Positions 8,574 to 18,933 are shown, numbered from the stretch's first letter. The stretch is 53,116 bases of DNA from Tychonema litorale BBK16 (GCF_021648855.1 NZ_JAKJHX010000024.1:1517-54632), one strand, 5' to 3'. A program made the numbers and translations. The notes: generated by a model from the sequence alone, not told the origin.

Positions 8574-9707
8574 TCACGCCACGGAAGACATGGATTGGGT
8601 AAATATCACGGATTGATAGTAGCGCCGCAATTGTGCAGAGGCGGCGGCCCAACCCCAGCGTTCCGCTTCTCGGCGGGCGCTTTGGCGCAGATTTTCCCGT
8701 TCTTCGGGGTTTGCAAACAAACGTTGGGTGGCGACGGTGGCACCTTGTTCATCGGTTGGGTCAAATAAATATCCGTTAACACCGTCGGTGACGATATCGG
8801 GAATTCCGCCACTGCGGGCCGCCACTACGGGAGTCCCCGCAGCCATTGCTTCTAGGAGCACTAAGCCTAGGGTTTCGGTGCGGGAGGGGAAAATGAAGGC
8901 GTCTGCGGATGCGTATGCAGATGCGAGTTCTTGCCCCTTCAGGTAGCCGACAAAATTGGTGGGTGTGTCGGCAAAGTATTGTTCTAGGGTTTGTCGATGG
9001 GGGCCGTCTCCGACGAGGGCGAGGCGGGCGTTTGGAATGGCTTCGAGCACTGGTTTGATGGCTTCGATTTCTTTTTCTGCGCCGAGGCGGCCGACATAAA
9101 GTAAGAGGGGACTGTCGGGGTGATTTTGGGAAAGGCGCGATCGCATTTCTTGACTGGCCAATTCGGGTACAAACATTTCAGTATCTACACCACGCTGCCA
9201 TAAGTCTACGCGATCGATCCCATGACTCCTCAATTCCTCGACCATCGCTGTAGAAGTACACAAATTCAGTTCTGCTTGATTGTGAGCACCTTTGAGCAAT
9301 TCCCACAACAAAGGTTCCAGCATTCCAAAACCGTAGTGGTGCAAATATTTAGGTAAATGAGTGTGGTAAGAAGCCAAAATCGGAATGTCGAGCTTTTTGC
9401 CATAATATATGCCACCCAATCCCAAAATAGCAGGATTAACAACGTGAATAATATCCGGTTTAAACTGCTCCAATTCGCGACCAACAGCCGGAGAAGGAAG
9501 TGCCATTTTCAATTCGGGATACATTGGGAAAGGCAAACCTTCCACACCGTAAACTCTAGCTCCTTTGTATTCTGTAATTCCGTAATCTGGGGAAAAGATC
9601 AGAACTTGTTCGCCCGATCGCTGCAAATGATCTACAGTGTGAATTAGGCGGGTCACAATGCCATCAATTTTCGGCCAAAATGTTTCAGTGAACAGAGCAA
9701 TTTTCAT
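8574..9707 (-). CDS. sqdX: Sulfoquinovosyltransferase SqdX
   Basis: A 377-residue GT4-family glycosyltransferase. It moves sulfoquinovose from UDP-sulfoquinovose to diacylglycerol, the last step of SQDG (sulfolipid) synthesis at the thylakoid membrane. Seen directly: an N-terminal MKIALFTETFWPKIDGI block, a YHTHLPKYLHHYG segment, and the C-terminal nucleotide-sugar site with GRLGAEKEIE and the E-x7-E motif ETLGLVLLE followed by AMAAGTPV. Length is typical for the family. The assignment to SqdX rather than another GT4 is supported by sqdB lying about 780 bp upstream on the same strand. ATG start at 9707. Confidence 0.92.
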   Translation of the reverse strand: MKIALFTETFWPKIDGIVTRLIHTVDHLQRSGEQVLIFSPDYGITEYKGARVYGVEGLPFPMYPELKMALPSPAVGRELEQFKPDIIHVVNPAILGLGGIYYGKKLDIPILASYHTHLPKYLHHYGFGMLEPLLWELLKGAHNQAELNLCTSTAMVEELRSHGIDRVDLWQRGVDTEMFVPELASQEMRSRLSQNHPDSPLLLYVGRLGAEKEIEAIKPVLEAIPNARLALVGDGPHRQTLEQYFADTPTNFVGYLKGQELASAYASADAFIFPSRTETLGLVLLEAMAAGTPVVAARSGGIPDIVTDGVNGYLFDPTDEQGATVATQRLFANPEERENLRQSARREAERWGWAAASAQLRRYYQSVIFTQSMSSVA

Positions 9708-9794
9708 AAAAAGTTAGTTAGGGAACAGATAATCCCAGCCTTTGGCAAACGTCGGGGTCGATGACAGGATAGACTGTTTCATGGGGAATAATAT

Positions 9795-9860
9795 AGAGGA
9801 CACGTCAGTGCCGTTTCCCTACCGCTATCAATTGTAGGGACACGGCAGTGCCGTGTCCTA
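9795..9860. repeat. GGCAGTGCC palindrome pair (unoccupied MITE target)
   Basis: Two adjacent near-palindromes, one containing GGACACGGCAGTGCCGTGTC. They belong to the interspersed family whose centre GGCAGTGCC is duplicated around the two MITE copies at 29.4 and 36.4 kb. This copy therefore serves as an in-window empty-site reference. It lies in the intergenic region upstream of sqdX. Confidence 0.75.
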
Positions 9861-9864
9861 ATTT

Positions 9865-10179
9865 CTAATTCCCATCGAGAGTTTTTTGGGGTAAGATACA
9901 AATCCCATGAATTCCAATTGAGAAAATTATCCCACCTAAAAGCAATCCCACACCTTCGGCAAAACAATTAATTCGGTGAATTTCCTGTGCAGTCCTGGCA
10001 ATTGAGATTTGTGTTGCGGTGGCAGAAGGTGCTTCACTAACTCGGCGGTAATTTTGATAACTTGCCGTTAGTGCAGCCCATTCTGGTATTAAATAATAAG
10101 CACAAACTGCACTAGCGGAAAATCCCGGTAAAACTACCAAAAGCAACAGAAGGAGAACTCGACTTTTCACAGTATTCAT
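9865..10179 (-). CDS. Small two-TM membrane protein between sqdB and sqdX
   Basis: About 104 residues. An N-terminal hydrophobic segment (after MNTVKSR) could be a signal-anchor, and a second runs from about residue 72 to 95 (GVGLLLGGIIFSIGIHGICI). A short polar region containing AQEIHRIN lies between. I do not recognise a named family. The ATG at 10179 was chosen; a TTG two codons upstream is possible, and neither has a clear ribosome-binding site. Its position between the two sulfolipid genes on the same strand raises the possibility of a linked role, but long repeat-filled gaps on both sides argue against a tight operon. Confidence 0.6.
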   Translation of the reverse strand: MNTVKSRVLLLLLLVVLPGFSASAVCAYYLIPEWAALTASYQNYRRVSEAPSATATQISIARTAQEIHRINCFAEGVGLLLGGIIFSIGIHGICILPQKTLDGN

Positions 10180-10286
10180 TGCCAAACAAGCCGACAGTAA
10201 AAACCCGATCTAATTTTTTTAAATTAACCGCAGAGGACACAGAGGACACAGAGAAATAGATCGAAAGATAGAGTAGGGGCAATTCA

Positions 10287-10358
10287 TTCAGTAGGGGCAA
10301 TTCATGAATTGCCCCTACTGAATAAATTGCGGGCAATTCATGAATTGCCCCTACCTTT
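10287..10358. repeat. Nested GGGGCAATTCATGAATTGCCCC palindromes
   Basis: A perfect palindrome at 10287-10322 centred on AATTCATGAATT is followed by a shorter second copy (10335-10358). A half-copy precedes them from about 10273. They fill most of the gap between sqdB and the small membrane gene. They are related to the single palindrome at 4134-4163. Confidence 0.85.
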
Positions 10359-10484
10359 CGGAGGAAAATCATACTCCAAACCAGCAATGCCATTTTCCCT
10401 TCCCTTCTTTCTGCTTAACTTCTTACCCGCGTGCCTCGCGGTTCGTTAAAAAAAATCACGCTTCCCGTAGATAGATACCAGAAC

Positions 10485-11636
<1,152 letters not shown>

Positions 11637-11749
11637 TCAACAACGGTGAATCTTGCTTGCCAATACTGGGTTAATGTATCAGGTAATGGTGCATTGTGAA
11701 CCTTTAATCAAGCGGGTTGTTTGCTAGATCGGCGCTCAGTTTTTTTCTA

Positions 11750-12340
11750 TTAAAGTTGAATTTCGTCGGCAAAGCTGGCTCTGCGGGTAAATTCAAAGGG
11801 GCCGGCGAGGGCTCCCCAGACGTGGGCGTCGGTTTCTGGGTCGCGTCCGCGATCGTGACTGATAAATTTGTCTCCATCGATCTCGAATTCGCTGTCTAGA
11901 TAGGTGTTTTTGCCCTTTCTGACCACCATACAGCCTTTTCCGGGTTCGACGCACCCTTTGAAGCTGCTACCCGTCCAGTGCGTAATAAAGGTGCAACCGG
12001 GCATTAGTTTGAATTCGGCTGTTTTGAGTTCTTGGAGCTTTTGAAGATCGCGGGATGCGCCGTAGAATTGTTCTTCGTTGACGATCGCATAATTTTCGAT
12101 ATTGATGCGATCGGCGATCGGGACTAATTTTAATACTCGAACTCGGTACGGGAAGTTGAGTTCTATGTCGTAGGCCTGTTCTAGATAAAGACTTACGCCG
12201 CCCAAAAGTTCCACGGGTAAGGGTCTCATGCAGACACGGATGTGGGCGAAGAAGGGGGGATTTTCAAAGGCTTGGGCTTGGTTGCTGAAGTCGGAGGCCA
12301 TCCAGCGGGCGAGGGTAATGATATCGGTAGAATGAGACAT
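11750..12340 (-). CDS. cpcT: Phycobiliprotein lyase, CpcT/CpeT family
   Basis: A 196-residue lipocalin-like chromophore lyase. CpcT attaches phycocyanobilin to Cys-153 of beta-phycocyanin; the sister protein CpeT acts on phycoerythrin. Family signatures are LARWMASDFSNQAQA at the N-terminus, the PYRVRVLKL strand, CTFITHWTG and GCMVVRKGKNTYLDSEFEI. Length is normal. The N-terminal block and length fit CpcT best, but I cannot exclude CpeT. No phycobiliprotein structural genes are in the window. It is separated from sqdB by a 115-bp gap. Cytoplasmic. Confidence 0.85.
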   Translation of the reverse strand: MSHSTDIITLARWMASDFSNQAQAFENPPFFAHIRVCMRPLPVELLGGVSLYLEQAYDIELNFPYRVRVLKLVPIADRINIENYAIVNEEQFYGASRDLQKLQELKTAEFKLMPGCTFITHWTGSSFKGCVEPGKGCMVVRKGKNTYLDSEFEIDGDKFISHDRGRDPETDAHVWGALAGPFEFTRRASFADEIQL

Positions 12341-12610
12341 ATCGATTTGGGATTTGAGATTGCGGCGAGGTAGGAGTTATTTTAGGGGAAAGGCTGGGCG
12401 GTGAAAAATTGTTCATCTTGGGTGTATCATAAAGTCAGTATTTTTATTAAAATCAATTATTCTGCTAACTATACCATTGACTTCATCAAATGAAGCATTT
12501 GCGCCATAAATCTAAAGATAAAATCAGAGATTTTGCGCGCAAATACTTCACCCAAATGTTACTTTTACCAGAAATTTAAGTCCTCTGGTTTTCACATCTA
12601 AATTTTCAAA

Positions 12611-12712
12611 CTAGATGAGTTTGACGGCGCGCAAACCAAACATCAGCACTGTCGCCAAGCCCAGCATTCCGCCGAACAGCCCGAAATAAGTTATTATTCC
12701 GCTAAGAGTCAT
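12611..12712 (-). CDS. petL: Cytochrome b6f complex subunit PetL
   Basis: A 33-residue single-TM peptide. The sequence begins MTLSGIITYFGLFGG and ends with GLRAVKLI, the same pattern as plastid and cyanobacterial PetL (SYFGFL near the start, a hydrophobic helix, G-L-x-x-(K/R)-L-I at the end). PetL is a small peripheral subunit that stabilises the dimeric cytochrome b6f complex in the thylakoid membrane. A GGAG ribosome-binding site lies 8 bp before the ATG. It is a lone gene between cpcT and the divergent aroB. Confidence 0.75.
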   Translation of the reverse strand: MTLSGIITYFGLFGGMLGLATVLMFGLRAVKLI

Positions 12713-12790
12713 TGCAATTTCTCCAAAACAACCAATAAAAAGACCTATTAAGAACTATAATCTAAAATCTAATATCTAAAGTAGATAAAT

Positions 12791-13885
12791 ATGCAATCGG
12801 TAATTAAAGTGGATTTGGGGACACAGTCTTACGATGTTTGCGTGCGATCTGGCGGTTTAGACCAACTTGGTACGCTGATGAGTGGGCTGAATTTGGGCAA
12901 AAAAGTGCTACTGGTATCGAATCAGTCGATTTTTCGGCACTACGGCGAAAAAACGACGGCTGCCCTAGAATCAGCCGGTTTTCAGGTCGGTAACTGCATT
13001 TTGCCACCAGGGGAACAGTACAAAACTTTAAATTCGGTGCAGAAGATTTATGGTGCGGCTTTGGAAAACCGCTTAGAACGTTCCTCGACAATGGTAGCTT
13101 TGGGCGGCGGAGTGGTAGGAGATATGACGGGTTTTGCTGCGGCGACTTGGTTGCGGGGAATTAATGTCGTCCAAGTTCCAACTTCCCTGCTAGCGATGGT
13201 TGATGCTTCTATTGGTGGTAAAACCGGAGTCAACCATCCTTTGGGGAAGAATTTAATCGGGGCTTTTCACCAGCCGCGTTTGGTATTGATTGACCCGGAT
13301 GTCCTGAAAACTCTGCCAGCGAGGGAGTTTCGATCCGCAATGGCGGAAGTGATTAAGTACGGCGTGATTTGGGATGTGGAATTGTTCGGGAAATTGGAAA
13401 AGTCTAAGCGTTTGGATCAAATGCGCTATGTCAAAGCTGATTTACTGGCAGAAATTTTGAGCAAGTCTTGTCAAGCCAAGGCGGATGTTGTCAGCAAAGA
13501 CGAAAAGGAATCTGGTTTGCGGGCGATTTTGAATTACGGACACACTATCGGCCATGCAGTGGAAAGTTTGACTGGTTACAAGCTGGTGAATCACGGGGAA
13601 GGAGTGGCCATCGGGATGGCGGCATCTAGCCGATTGGCTGTGGAGTTGGGAATGTGGGATGCTGAGTGCGACAGGCGTCAGTTAGCTTTGCTAGAAAAGG
13701 CTGGTTTGCCCACGAAGTTGCCCGCAGGTATGGATGTTGAGGAGATTTTGAAGAGTTTACAATTGGACAAAAAGGTGCAAGATGGTAAGGTGCGGTTTGT
13801 GCTACCGGTGCGCTTGGGAGAGGCTGCGGTGAGCGATCGGGTGGATGGCGATGTGATTATACAAGTTTTGAAGGAAATGCTTTAG
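12791..13885 (+). CDS. aroB: 3-dehydroquinate synthase
   Basis: A 364-residue enzyme converting DAHP to 3-dehydroquinate, the second step of the shikimate pathway. NAD-binding and core motifs are clear: [38 protein letters not shown] and [15 protein letters not shown]. The three metal ligands are present in AEVIKYG (Glu), NYGHTIGHA (His) and [11 protein letters not shown] (His). Length is standard. The ATG at 12791 is close behind an A/T-rich leader. Divergent from petL with a 78-bp shared upstream region, so both promoters must lie there. Confidence 0.97.
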   Translation: MQSVIKVDLGTQSYDVCVRSGGLDQLGTLMSGLNLGKKVLLVSNQSIFRHYGEKTTAALESAGFQVGNCILPPGEQYKTLNSVQKIYGAALENRLERSSTMVALGGGVVGDMTGFAAATWLRGINVVQVPTSLLAMVDASIGGKTGVNHPLGKNLIGAFHQPRLVLIDPDVLKTLPAREFRSAMAEVIKYGVIWDVELFGKLEKSKRLDQMRYVKADLLAEILSKSCQAKADVVSKDEKESGLRAILNYGHTIGHAVESLTGYKLVNHGEGVAIGMAASSRLAVELGMWDAECDRRQLALLEKAGLPTKLPAGMDVEEILKSLQLDKKVQDGKVRFVLPVRLGEAAVSDRVDGDVIIQVLKEML

Positions 13886-13887
13886 GA

Positions 13888-13962
13888 AGTCATTGGTCAT
13901 TGGTCATTGGTCATTAGTCATTGGTCATTGGTCATTAGTCATTAGTCATTAGTCATTCGTCA
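13888..13962. repeat. Heptanucleotide tandem repeat (TGGTCAT/TAGTCAT)
   Basis: About ten consecutive 7-bp units alternating TGGTCAT and TAGTCAT directly follow the aroB stop codon. Short tandemly repeated repetitive (STRR) heptads are a known feature of filamentous cyanobacterial genomes. A second tract of different sequence is at 38200-38262. Confidence 0.9.
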
Positions 13963-14031
13963 ATAGCTACTTGTTGGTTGTTAGTTATTTGTTCTAATAA
14001 CCAATAACTCATAACCCATAACGAATGCAGC

Positions 14032-14802
14032 CTAGGAACCGCTAGATTGCGAATTGATTTCTTGCAAAATTTGCTCGACTCTCTTGGCTTGTGAAACTCT
14101 ACCTTGTTTGACGAATAATTCCTGAGCTTTTTTGAGGCTGACTACTGCTTCTGCTTGGTCTTCCTTGCCCCCTTGTTGGTATAAGGCGACTCCTAGATTG
14201 TTTAAAGCATCGGGATATTGGCTGTTAATTTTAATGGCTTGTCTCCATTGCACAATTGCGTCTGGCAATTTTCCTTGACTTGCCATCGCTACGCCCAAAT
14301 CGTTGTGAGCTTTGGCGTGCTGCGGGTTTACTTCAATGGCTTTTTGGAATTGGTCGATCGCATCGCTCATTTTACCCTGGGATGACAGCAAAGTCCCCAG
14401 CTTGTAGTAAGCATCTCCCTGTTTCGGAAAGCGAGCAATTAGTTGTCGGTACAAAACTTCGGCATTAGCAGCGTTTCCTTGAGCGTAAAGGTCATTAGCG
14501 GTTCTCAATGCTACCGTGTATCCTTTGGCTACAACTTCGCACTTTTTCTCGGAGTTTCCTTGCTGCTTGCAAATCTTGAGTTCGTCTCCCTTCATCTCGT
14601 AGGATATAACTTCCCGAACAGGGCTGCGAGGGCTTGGTTGCTGTCGGTTTTGCGCTTGCAAGTTTTGAAAAGTTTGCAGGGTGCTGGGTGAGGCTTGCGC
14701 GACTGGTGCACTGGTTACAGCCGCAATTCCTCCCATCGCCACAATGCTTGGGATAATCCAGGTAAAAAATTTCAAAAGGCGAAAGTCTCGATCGTTTTTC
14801 AT
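14032..14802 (-). CDS. Exported TPR-repeat protein
   Basis: A 256-residue protein. An N-terminal basic/hydrophobic signal sequence (IPSIVAMGGIAAVTSAP, cleavage likely after AQA near residue 37) is followed by a Q/P-rich linker. A conserved small domain with two cysteines follows (EMKGDELKICKQQ ... KKCEVVAKG). About four TPR units run from residue 100 (NDLYAQGNAANAEVLYRQLI, DAYYKLGTLLSSQG, AHNDLGVAMASQG, ALNNLGVALYQQG). It is probably periplasmic or lumenal and acts as a protein-protein scaffold. Function is not recognised beyond the fold. ATG start. Confidence 0.75.
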   Translation of the reverse strand: MKNDRDFRLLKFFTWIIPSIVAMGGIAAVTSAPVAQASPSTLQTFQNLQAQNRQQPSPRSPVREVISYEMKGDELKICKQQGNSEKKCEVVAKGYTVALRTANDLYAQGNAANAEVLYRQLIARFPKQGDAYYKLGTLLSSQGKMSDAIDQFQKAIEVNPQHAKAHNDLGVAMASQGKLPDAIVQWRQAIKINSQYPDALNNLGVALYQQGGKEDQAEAVVSLKKAQELFVKQGRVSQAKRVEQILQEINSQSSGS

Positions 14803-15003
14803 ATATTTGCAAACGTGTTGTTGATATCCTGGGTTTCACAAGCCCTCTGAGAGTCTGCTTTTTGATGACTCTGGGGAAATGGGGGCGAACTATTAAGAAG
14901 TTATTGACAGTCGAGATATTTTAGCACTGTGTGGCATATTTTGCGTTAAATTAGAGTAGAATTCCGATCAATTATTTCAGTCAACCTTAGCAGGAAAGTA
15001 GAA

Positions 15004-15846
15004 ATGGGGCAGTCTATTCTCGCCATGCTCGTTGCGCTCATCCTCGGCTACGCTGTTAACTCAAGTGTGAAAATAGTCAGCGGTGGCGACGAAGCTTTAG
15101 TCGAACGTTTGGGTCAGTACAAGCGCACTCTCAAGCCCGGATTTCACTTTATCAGTCCCGTGGTAGAGAAAGTCGTATGTGTGGACACAACTCGTGAAAG
15201 AGTCTTAGATATCAAACCTCAGTCAGCGATTACGGGAGATAATGTGGCTCTCGAAGTCGATGCTGTGGTATATTGGCGCGTTGTCAATTTGCAGAAAGCT
15301 TATTATGGAATCGATCAAATTGAAAATGCGATCGCGAACTTAGTTTTAACTACGTTCCGCGCTGAAATTGGTCGGTTACCGATGCAGGACATCTTGGGAT
15401 CGCGAGATGACATGAATAAGAAGTTACTCAAGAAATTAGACGAAGCTACTGACACTTGGGGCGTGAAAGTAATTCGGGTGGAAATTCAAAGCATTACACC
15501 TCCAAAAAGGGTGCAAGAAGCTATGGAATTAGAGCGGGCTACCAAGAGTGAGTGGCAAGCAATGGTCAATAAGGCGATCGGTACTAAGGAGTATATGAGA
15601 CTATTAGTTGAAGCCCTGGATTCCCATCCCAATAGCAAGCAAGTTTTGAATTACTTAGTAACAGAAAAATACTTAGACGCTCAACAAAAATTGGGCGAAA
15701 GTGATAATGCCAAAATTCTGTTTATGGATCCAAGAAATATGACAGAAGCCCTCAACGAGTTGATGGGTTCTATGCCTGATATTCAGCCACACTCTCATCA
15801 TCATGAGGAGATGAAAGTTATCGATACTCATACTGCTCAAGACTGA
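15004..15846 (+). CDS. SPFH/stomatin-prohibitin family membrane protein
   Basis: A 280-residue protein with one N-terminal membrane segment (residues 4-22) and an SPFH (band 7) domain from about residue 25 to 190. Hallmarks are ERLGQYKRTLKPGFHFISP, DTTRERVLDIKPQ, AYYGIDQIENAIANLVLTT and ERATKSEWQA. The tail has a His cluster (HSHHHEE) near residue 262. Family members form large ring-like membrane assemblies that organise microdomains or control proteases such as FtsH. The ribosome-binding site AGGAAAG precedes the ATG. Its 3' end overlaps that of folP by 10 bp in convergent arrangement. Confidence 0.88.
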   Translation: MGQSILAMLVALILGYAVNSSVKIVSGGDEALVERLGQYKRTLKPGFHFISPVVEKVVCVDTTRERVLDIKPQSAITGDNVALEVDAVVYWRVVNLQKAYYGIDQIENAIANLVLTTFRAEIGRLPMQDILGSRDDMNKKLLKKLDEATDTWGVKVIRVEIQSITPPKRVQEAMELERATKSEWQAMVNKAIGTKEYMRLLVEALDSHPNSKQVLNYLVTEKYLDAQQKLGESDNAKILFMDPRNMTEALNELMGSMPDIQPHSHHHEEMKVIDTHTAQD

Positions 15847-16706
15847 TTTCGGAAGATGGCGTCGGCTACTTGACAGACATCGTGCATTTCTCTAACATCG
15901 TGAACTCGCAAAATATCGGCGGAATTCGCGATCGCACCTGTACAAGCCGCCGCTGTCCCCCAAACTCTTTGTTTGGCTTCGGGCTGATTCAAAATCTGTC
16001 CGATGAAGCTTTTTCGGGATACTCCGACTAAAATCGGACAGTTTAAATCACGAAATCTTGGCAACTCGCGGAGAATTTCTAAATTCTGACTATAAGTCTT
16101 GGCAAAGCCAATACCAGGGTCGATAATTATTTGAGATTTGTCAATGCCCGCTGCTACGGCGGCGGAAATTCGACTCTCTAAGAATTCGCTAATCTCCCCA
16201 ATTAAATCCTGATAATCTGTCAGTTTTTGCATGGTTTGAGGATTTCCTCGGAGGTGCATCAAAATTATTGGTACTTTTAAATTAGCGACTGTTGACAACA
16301 TTTTCGAGTCAAAAGTAGCTCCCGAAATATCGTTAATTATATCGGCTCCCGCTTCAATAGCAGCTTTAGCAACCTCCGCTCTGGTAGTGTCAATGGAAAT
16401 AGGTATATCTGCAAAAATATCTGCTTTTTGTCGCAGCATTTGGACAACTGGAATGACTCGATCTAGTTCTTCTTGTAAGGATATTTCTGCTGCACCGGGC
16501 CTTGTAGATTGACCGCCAATATCAATAATATCTGCTCCAGATTTTACCATATTTTCAGCTTGGACTACAGCCGATTCTATGGTATTGAAATCGCCGCCGT
16601 CACTAAAACTATCGGGGGTTATGTTTAAAACGCCCATCAAATAAGTGCGTTTTCCCCACTCGAAAGATTGATTTCTAATAGTAATTTGGGCGGGGTTATT
16701 TGTCAT
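15837..16706 (-). CDS. folP: Dihydropteroate synthase
   Basis: A 289-residue TIM-barrel enzyme that joins p-aminobenzoate to dihydropterin pyrophosphate in folate synthesis. Both pterin/pyrophosphate signatures are present: MGVLNITPDSFSDGG near residue 25 and DIGGQSTRPGA near 65. Also visible are ISIDTTRAEVA, GADIINDISG, DPGIGFAKT and GVSRKSFIG. Length is normal. Convergent with the SPFH gene, overlapping its stop region by 10 bp. ATG start at 16706. The distal folE at 52 kb serves the same pteridine pathway but is not linked in position. Confidence 0.96.
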   Translation of the reverse strand: MTNNPAQITIRNQSFEWGKRTYLMGVLNITPDSFSDGGDFNTIESAVVQAENMVKSGADIIDIGGQSTRPGAAEISLQEELDRVIPVVQMLRQKADIFADIPISIDTTRAEVAKAAIEAGADIINDISGATFDSKMLSTVANLKVPIILMHLRGNPQTMQKLTDYQDLIGEISEFLESRISAAVAAGIDKSQIIIDPGIGFAKTYSQNLEILRELPRFRDLNCPILVGVSRKSFIGQILNQPEAKQRVWGTAAACTGAIANSADILRVHDVREMHDVCQVADAIFRNQS

Positions 16707-16796
16707 AAATTGTATTTTTTGGACGGGCAGGACGCCCTAAATATGCAATTAAAATGCGCGACAGCTTAATACCCTAACAAAGCTGGACGAATCAAT

Positions 16797-17126
16797 TTAA
16801 AATGCTACCAATAAAGCACCAATCATTTGCAAAACATTAACAACATTCTCAATAGACAATCCCAGCAAGGTAGCCAATTGACCGAGCGCCACTGCTATTT
16901 CAGGAATTCCGGCCCCGGAACTGATTAAAGCTATCAACTGGCTGATAATTTCAGTAACCGCAGGTAATGTAGCGGGTACTTGAGCCACAAAGCCAGACAG
17001 CAACCCCAAAACTCCAACTCCCGCCTTGAGAGCTACGAGTAATGCAGTTAGCTGCGCGATCGCCTCTGGGCCTTGGGTGTGAACGTAATCTAAAATTTGT
17101 GCGATTGTTGCTACGAGTGCGTCCAT
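16797..17126 (-). CDS. Small hydrophobic hypothetical protein
   Basis: 109 residues, very rich in Ala, Leu, Val, Ile and Gly and almost free of charge. There are about three hydrophobic stretches (about 22-45, 58-75 and 85-108), each containing short A/G-rich turns. No cysteine and no motif I recognise. It could be a membrane protein or an amphipathic vesicle- or lipid-associated polypeptide. It lies between tpiA (upstream, 220-bp gap) and folP (downstream, 90-bp gap), all on the minus strand. Base composition is like its neighbours. Existence as a gene is supported by length and clean start only. Confidence 0.55.
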   Translation of the reverse strand: MDALVATIAQILDYVHTQGPEAIAQLTALLVALKAGVGVLGLLSGFVAQVPATLPAVTEIISQLIALISSGAGIPEIAVALGQLATLLGLSIENVVNVLQMIGALLVAF

Positions 17127-17346
17127 GACTATGTTTGTTGAGGGTTTTATTTTAATTTAAAATTGAGTTTAAAACATTTTAAAAAAGTTCGCTAGAGGAG
17201 TGTATGACACTTTTCCCATTGTCCTGGTTCGAGTGTTAGAAGCAAACAATTTTCCAACTTTCGTCTGCTATAACTCGTACAGATTATCTGGTTTTTGCAT
17301 CATAACTCCTGGCATAACCCCCCAATTACCAATTAGCAATTAGTAA

Positions 17347-18072
17347 TTACTGATAATTGACAATGCGCGAGAAACTGGCAGCTTCCAAACTAGCGCCACC
17401 AACCAAAACTCCGTCAATCTCCGGCTGAGCCATTACTTCATCAATATTTTCTGGCTTAACAGAACCGCCGTATTGAATGGGTACGTCAGGATTGGTCAAT
17501 TTACTGCGAATCAAACCAATGACTCGGTTAGCTTCCTTGGTTTCGCAAGTATCGCCGGTGCCGATCGCCCAAATCGGTTCGTAAGCAATCACTAACTTTG
17601 TCTGATCGACATCCACCAAATCTTGTGCTAACTGAGAGAAAATATGGGTTTCAGTTTCCCCTGCATCGCGCTGGGCCTTTGTTTCCCCCACGCACAGAAT
17701 TGGAATTAAACCGTACTTCTGAGCAGCTTTCAGGCGCAAATTCACCGTTTCGTCAGTTTCCCCGAAAAATTGACGACGTTCGCTGTGCCCGATGATGACG
17801 TAGCGAACCCCAACTTCTGTGAGCATCGGCCCTGAAATTTCGCCCGTATAAGCTCCAGACTCTTGCCAATGAACATTTTGAGCACCGAGCCGCACCAGGC
17901 TCCCGTGCAGATTTTTCGAGACGAGTTCCAAGGAGGTGAAGGGAACGCAAAGTACGACTTCTCGTTCCTCTGGGGTTTCCGTCAGACAGGACATGAATCC
18001 TTGAAGAAATTCTAGGGATTCAGCCCTAGTTTTGTACATTTTCCAGTTGCCAGCAATAACTATTTTCCGCAC
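17347..18072 (-). CDS. tpiA: Triosephosphate isomerase
   Basis: A 241-residue TIM-barrel enzyme interconverting glyceraldehyde-3-phosphate and dihydroxyacetone phosphate in the Calvin cycle and glycolysis. Catalytic features are all present: the N-terminal GNWKMYKT lysine, the electrophile [11 protein letters not shown] histidine, the catalytic glutamate in [11 protein letters not shown], and phosphate-binding [10 protein letters not shown] and GVLVGGASL. The start appears to be GTG ([11 protein letters not shown]), because the conserved Asn and Lys of the family begin within ten residues of it and no ATG is available. Confidence 0.96.
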   Translation of the reverse strand: MRKIVIAGNWKMYKTRAESLEFLQGFMSCLTETPEEREVVLCVPFTSLELVSKNLHGSLVRLGAQNVHWQESGAYTGEISGPMLTEVGVRYVIIGHSERRQFFGETDETVNLRLKAAQKYGLIPILCVGETKAQRDAGETETHIFSQLAQDLVDVDQTKLVIAYEPIWAIGTGDTCETKEANRVIGLIRSKLTNPDVPIQYGGSVKPENIDEVMAQPEIDGVLVGGASLEAASFSRIVNYQ

Positions 18073-18146
18073 GGGTGACTCAGTAGCTCTGTGAATATTA
18101 GGAAAGGCAATTCATAGTTTAGAGCTTTATGGTACATTGCGATCGC

Positions 18147-18332
18147 TTATTGGCCAAACTCGATCCGAGCTTGCTCAACTAAGTCTACTGTAACGACTTC
18201 GCTGTCTGCTTCGCGGGCTAAGTGCTCGATGCGGACGCGAGCTTTTGCCCGGACAAAGTAGGGAATATTTTTCAGTTTAGCTTTGGCTTCGGGTGTCCAC
18301 TTTAAATCATCGGAGAATTCGGAATCTGGCAT
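18147..18332 (-). CDS. PCP_red-type mini-protein
   Basis: A 61-residue protein matching the small domain found at the C-terminus of the BchB/ChlB subunit of light-independent protochlorophyllide reductase (Pfam PCP_red). Signatures are [21 protein letters not shown] followed by [23 protein letters not shown]. Stand-alone copies of this domain occur in many cyanobacteria with no established role. It lies 74 bp upstream of tpiA on the same strand and may be co-transcribed with it. Cytoplasmic, helical. Confidence 0.75.
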   Translation of the reverse strand: MPDSEFSDDLKWTPEAKAKLKNIPYFVRAKARVRIEHLAREADSEVVTVDLVEQARIEFGQ

Positions 18333-18440
18333 GGCGTTTTGGGCGATCGACTAAAAGCCTTGATTTATCTGGCTTTGATGGTAAGCCTGGATGTATTAAA
18401 TTTACCATAGGTGCGATCGGGCGACTGTACTTCGCCGGAA

Positions 18441-18611
18441 CTACTCGTGAACAACGATCGCGTCCCGGCTCAATTCTATTAAGGAATGTTGTTAAAAAAG
18501 TTCAGTTAGCTGTGACAGGTTATTTGCAAATACTGTTTCTAGTTCTGCATTGGTGATGTTTCCGGTAGTCAATATCAATAGCTTATAAGGTTCTTTTACT
18601 AAAAACTTCAT
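18441..18611 (-). pseudogene. Decayed DUF5615 PIN-like toxin
   Basis: A 57-codon frame begins with MKFLV, the N-terminus usual for DUF5615 (VapC-like, Mut7-C) toxins. It then jumps directly to a C-terminal-looking part (PYKLLILTTGNITNAELE, then FANNLSQL). An in-frame TAA stands after codon 39, and the same frame continues with QHSLIELSRDAIVVHE to a final TAG. The acidic PIN active-site middle of a normal protein of about 115 residues is missing. The start overlaps the DUF433 stop as ATGA, the usual arrangement of these pairs. So an internal in-frame deletion plus a nonsense codon has inactivated the toxin. Family assignment is by pattern and context. Confidence 0.7.
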
Positions 18612-18844
18612 AGAGTTACTTGGTAAATGCTTTTTACTTGAGTCAGTCGAGTTGCAAATAGCAAAACTGCTAAAATATCGTCTCGTTCTAAATCATCGTA
18701 GTCCGATAAAATCTCCTCGGTACTCATCCCAGAACTCAGCAATTCTAGGATTAATTCGACTGGGTATCGCAGCCCCCGAATGCAGGGTTTGCCGTGACAA
18801 ATATTCGGATCGATCGTAATTCGCAGCAATTGGGGATTTTCCAT
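18608..18844 (-). CDS. DUF433 antitoxin (VapB-like)
   Basis: A 78-residue protein of the DUF433 family: ITIDPNICHGKPCIRGLRYPV near the start, then ELLSSGMSTEEILSDY and LERDDILAVLLFA. DUF433 proteins are winged-helix-like antitoxins that pair with DUF5615 PIN-like toxins. The ATG at 18844 (MENPQ) is chosen over an upstream in-frame ATG because the family begins here. The stop overlaps the toxin start by four bases. The partner is a pseudogene, so this antitoxin is probably an orphan, kept either for immunity against related toxins or by chance. Confidence 0.8.
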   Translation of the reverse strand: MENPQLLRITIDPNICHGKPCIRGLRYPVELILELLSSGMSTEEILSDYDDLERDDILAVLLFATRLTQVKSIYQVTL

Positions 18845-18933
18845 AGCTTTTGTCCTTAAAGTTAGAATCATTTTAGCAAAAAAATAGAACAAAGGTTTGC
18901 GATCGGGCAACACCCGATCGCAACTGCATTCAA

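Noticed and set aside
10112..10393. 93-codon minus-strand frame between sqdB and the small membrane gene
   Set aside because: It is made largely of translated palindromic repeats (IHELP and NELPLL repeats) and overlaps the better small membrane gene.
13888..13962. Heptad repeat as a CRISPR or origin iteron
   Set aside because: Unit is only 7 bp without spacers, and there is no dnaA or rep gene nearby; it fits the known cyanobacterial STRR type.
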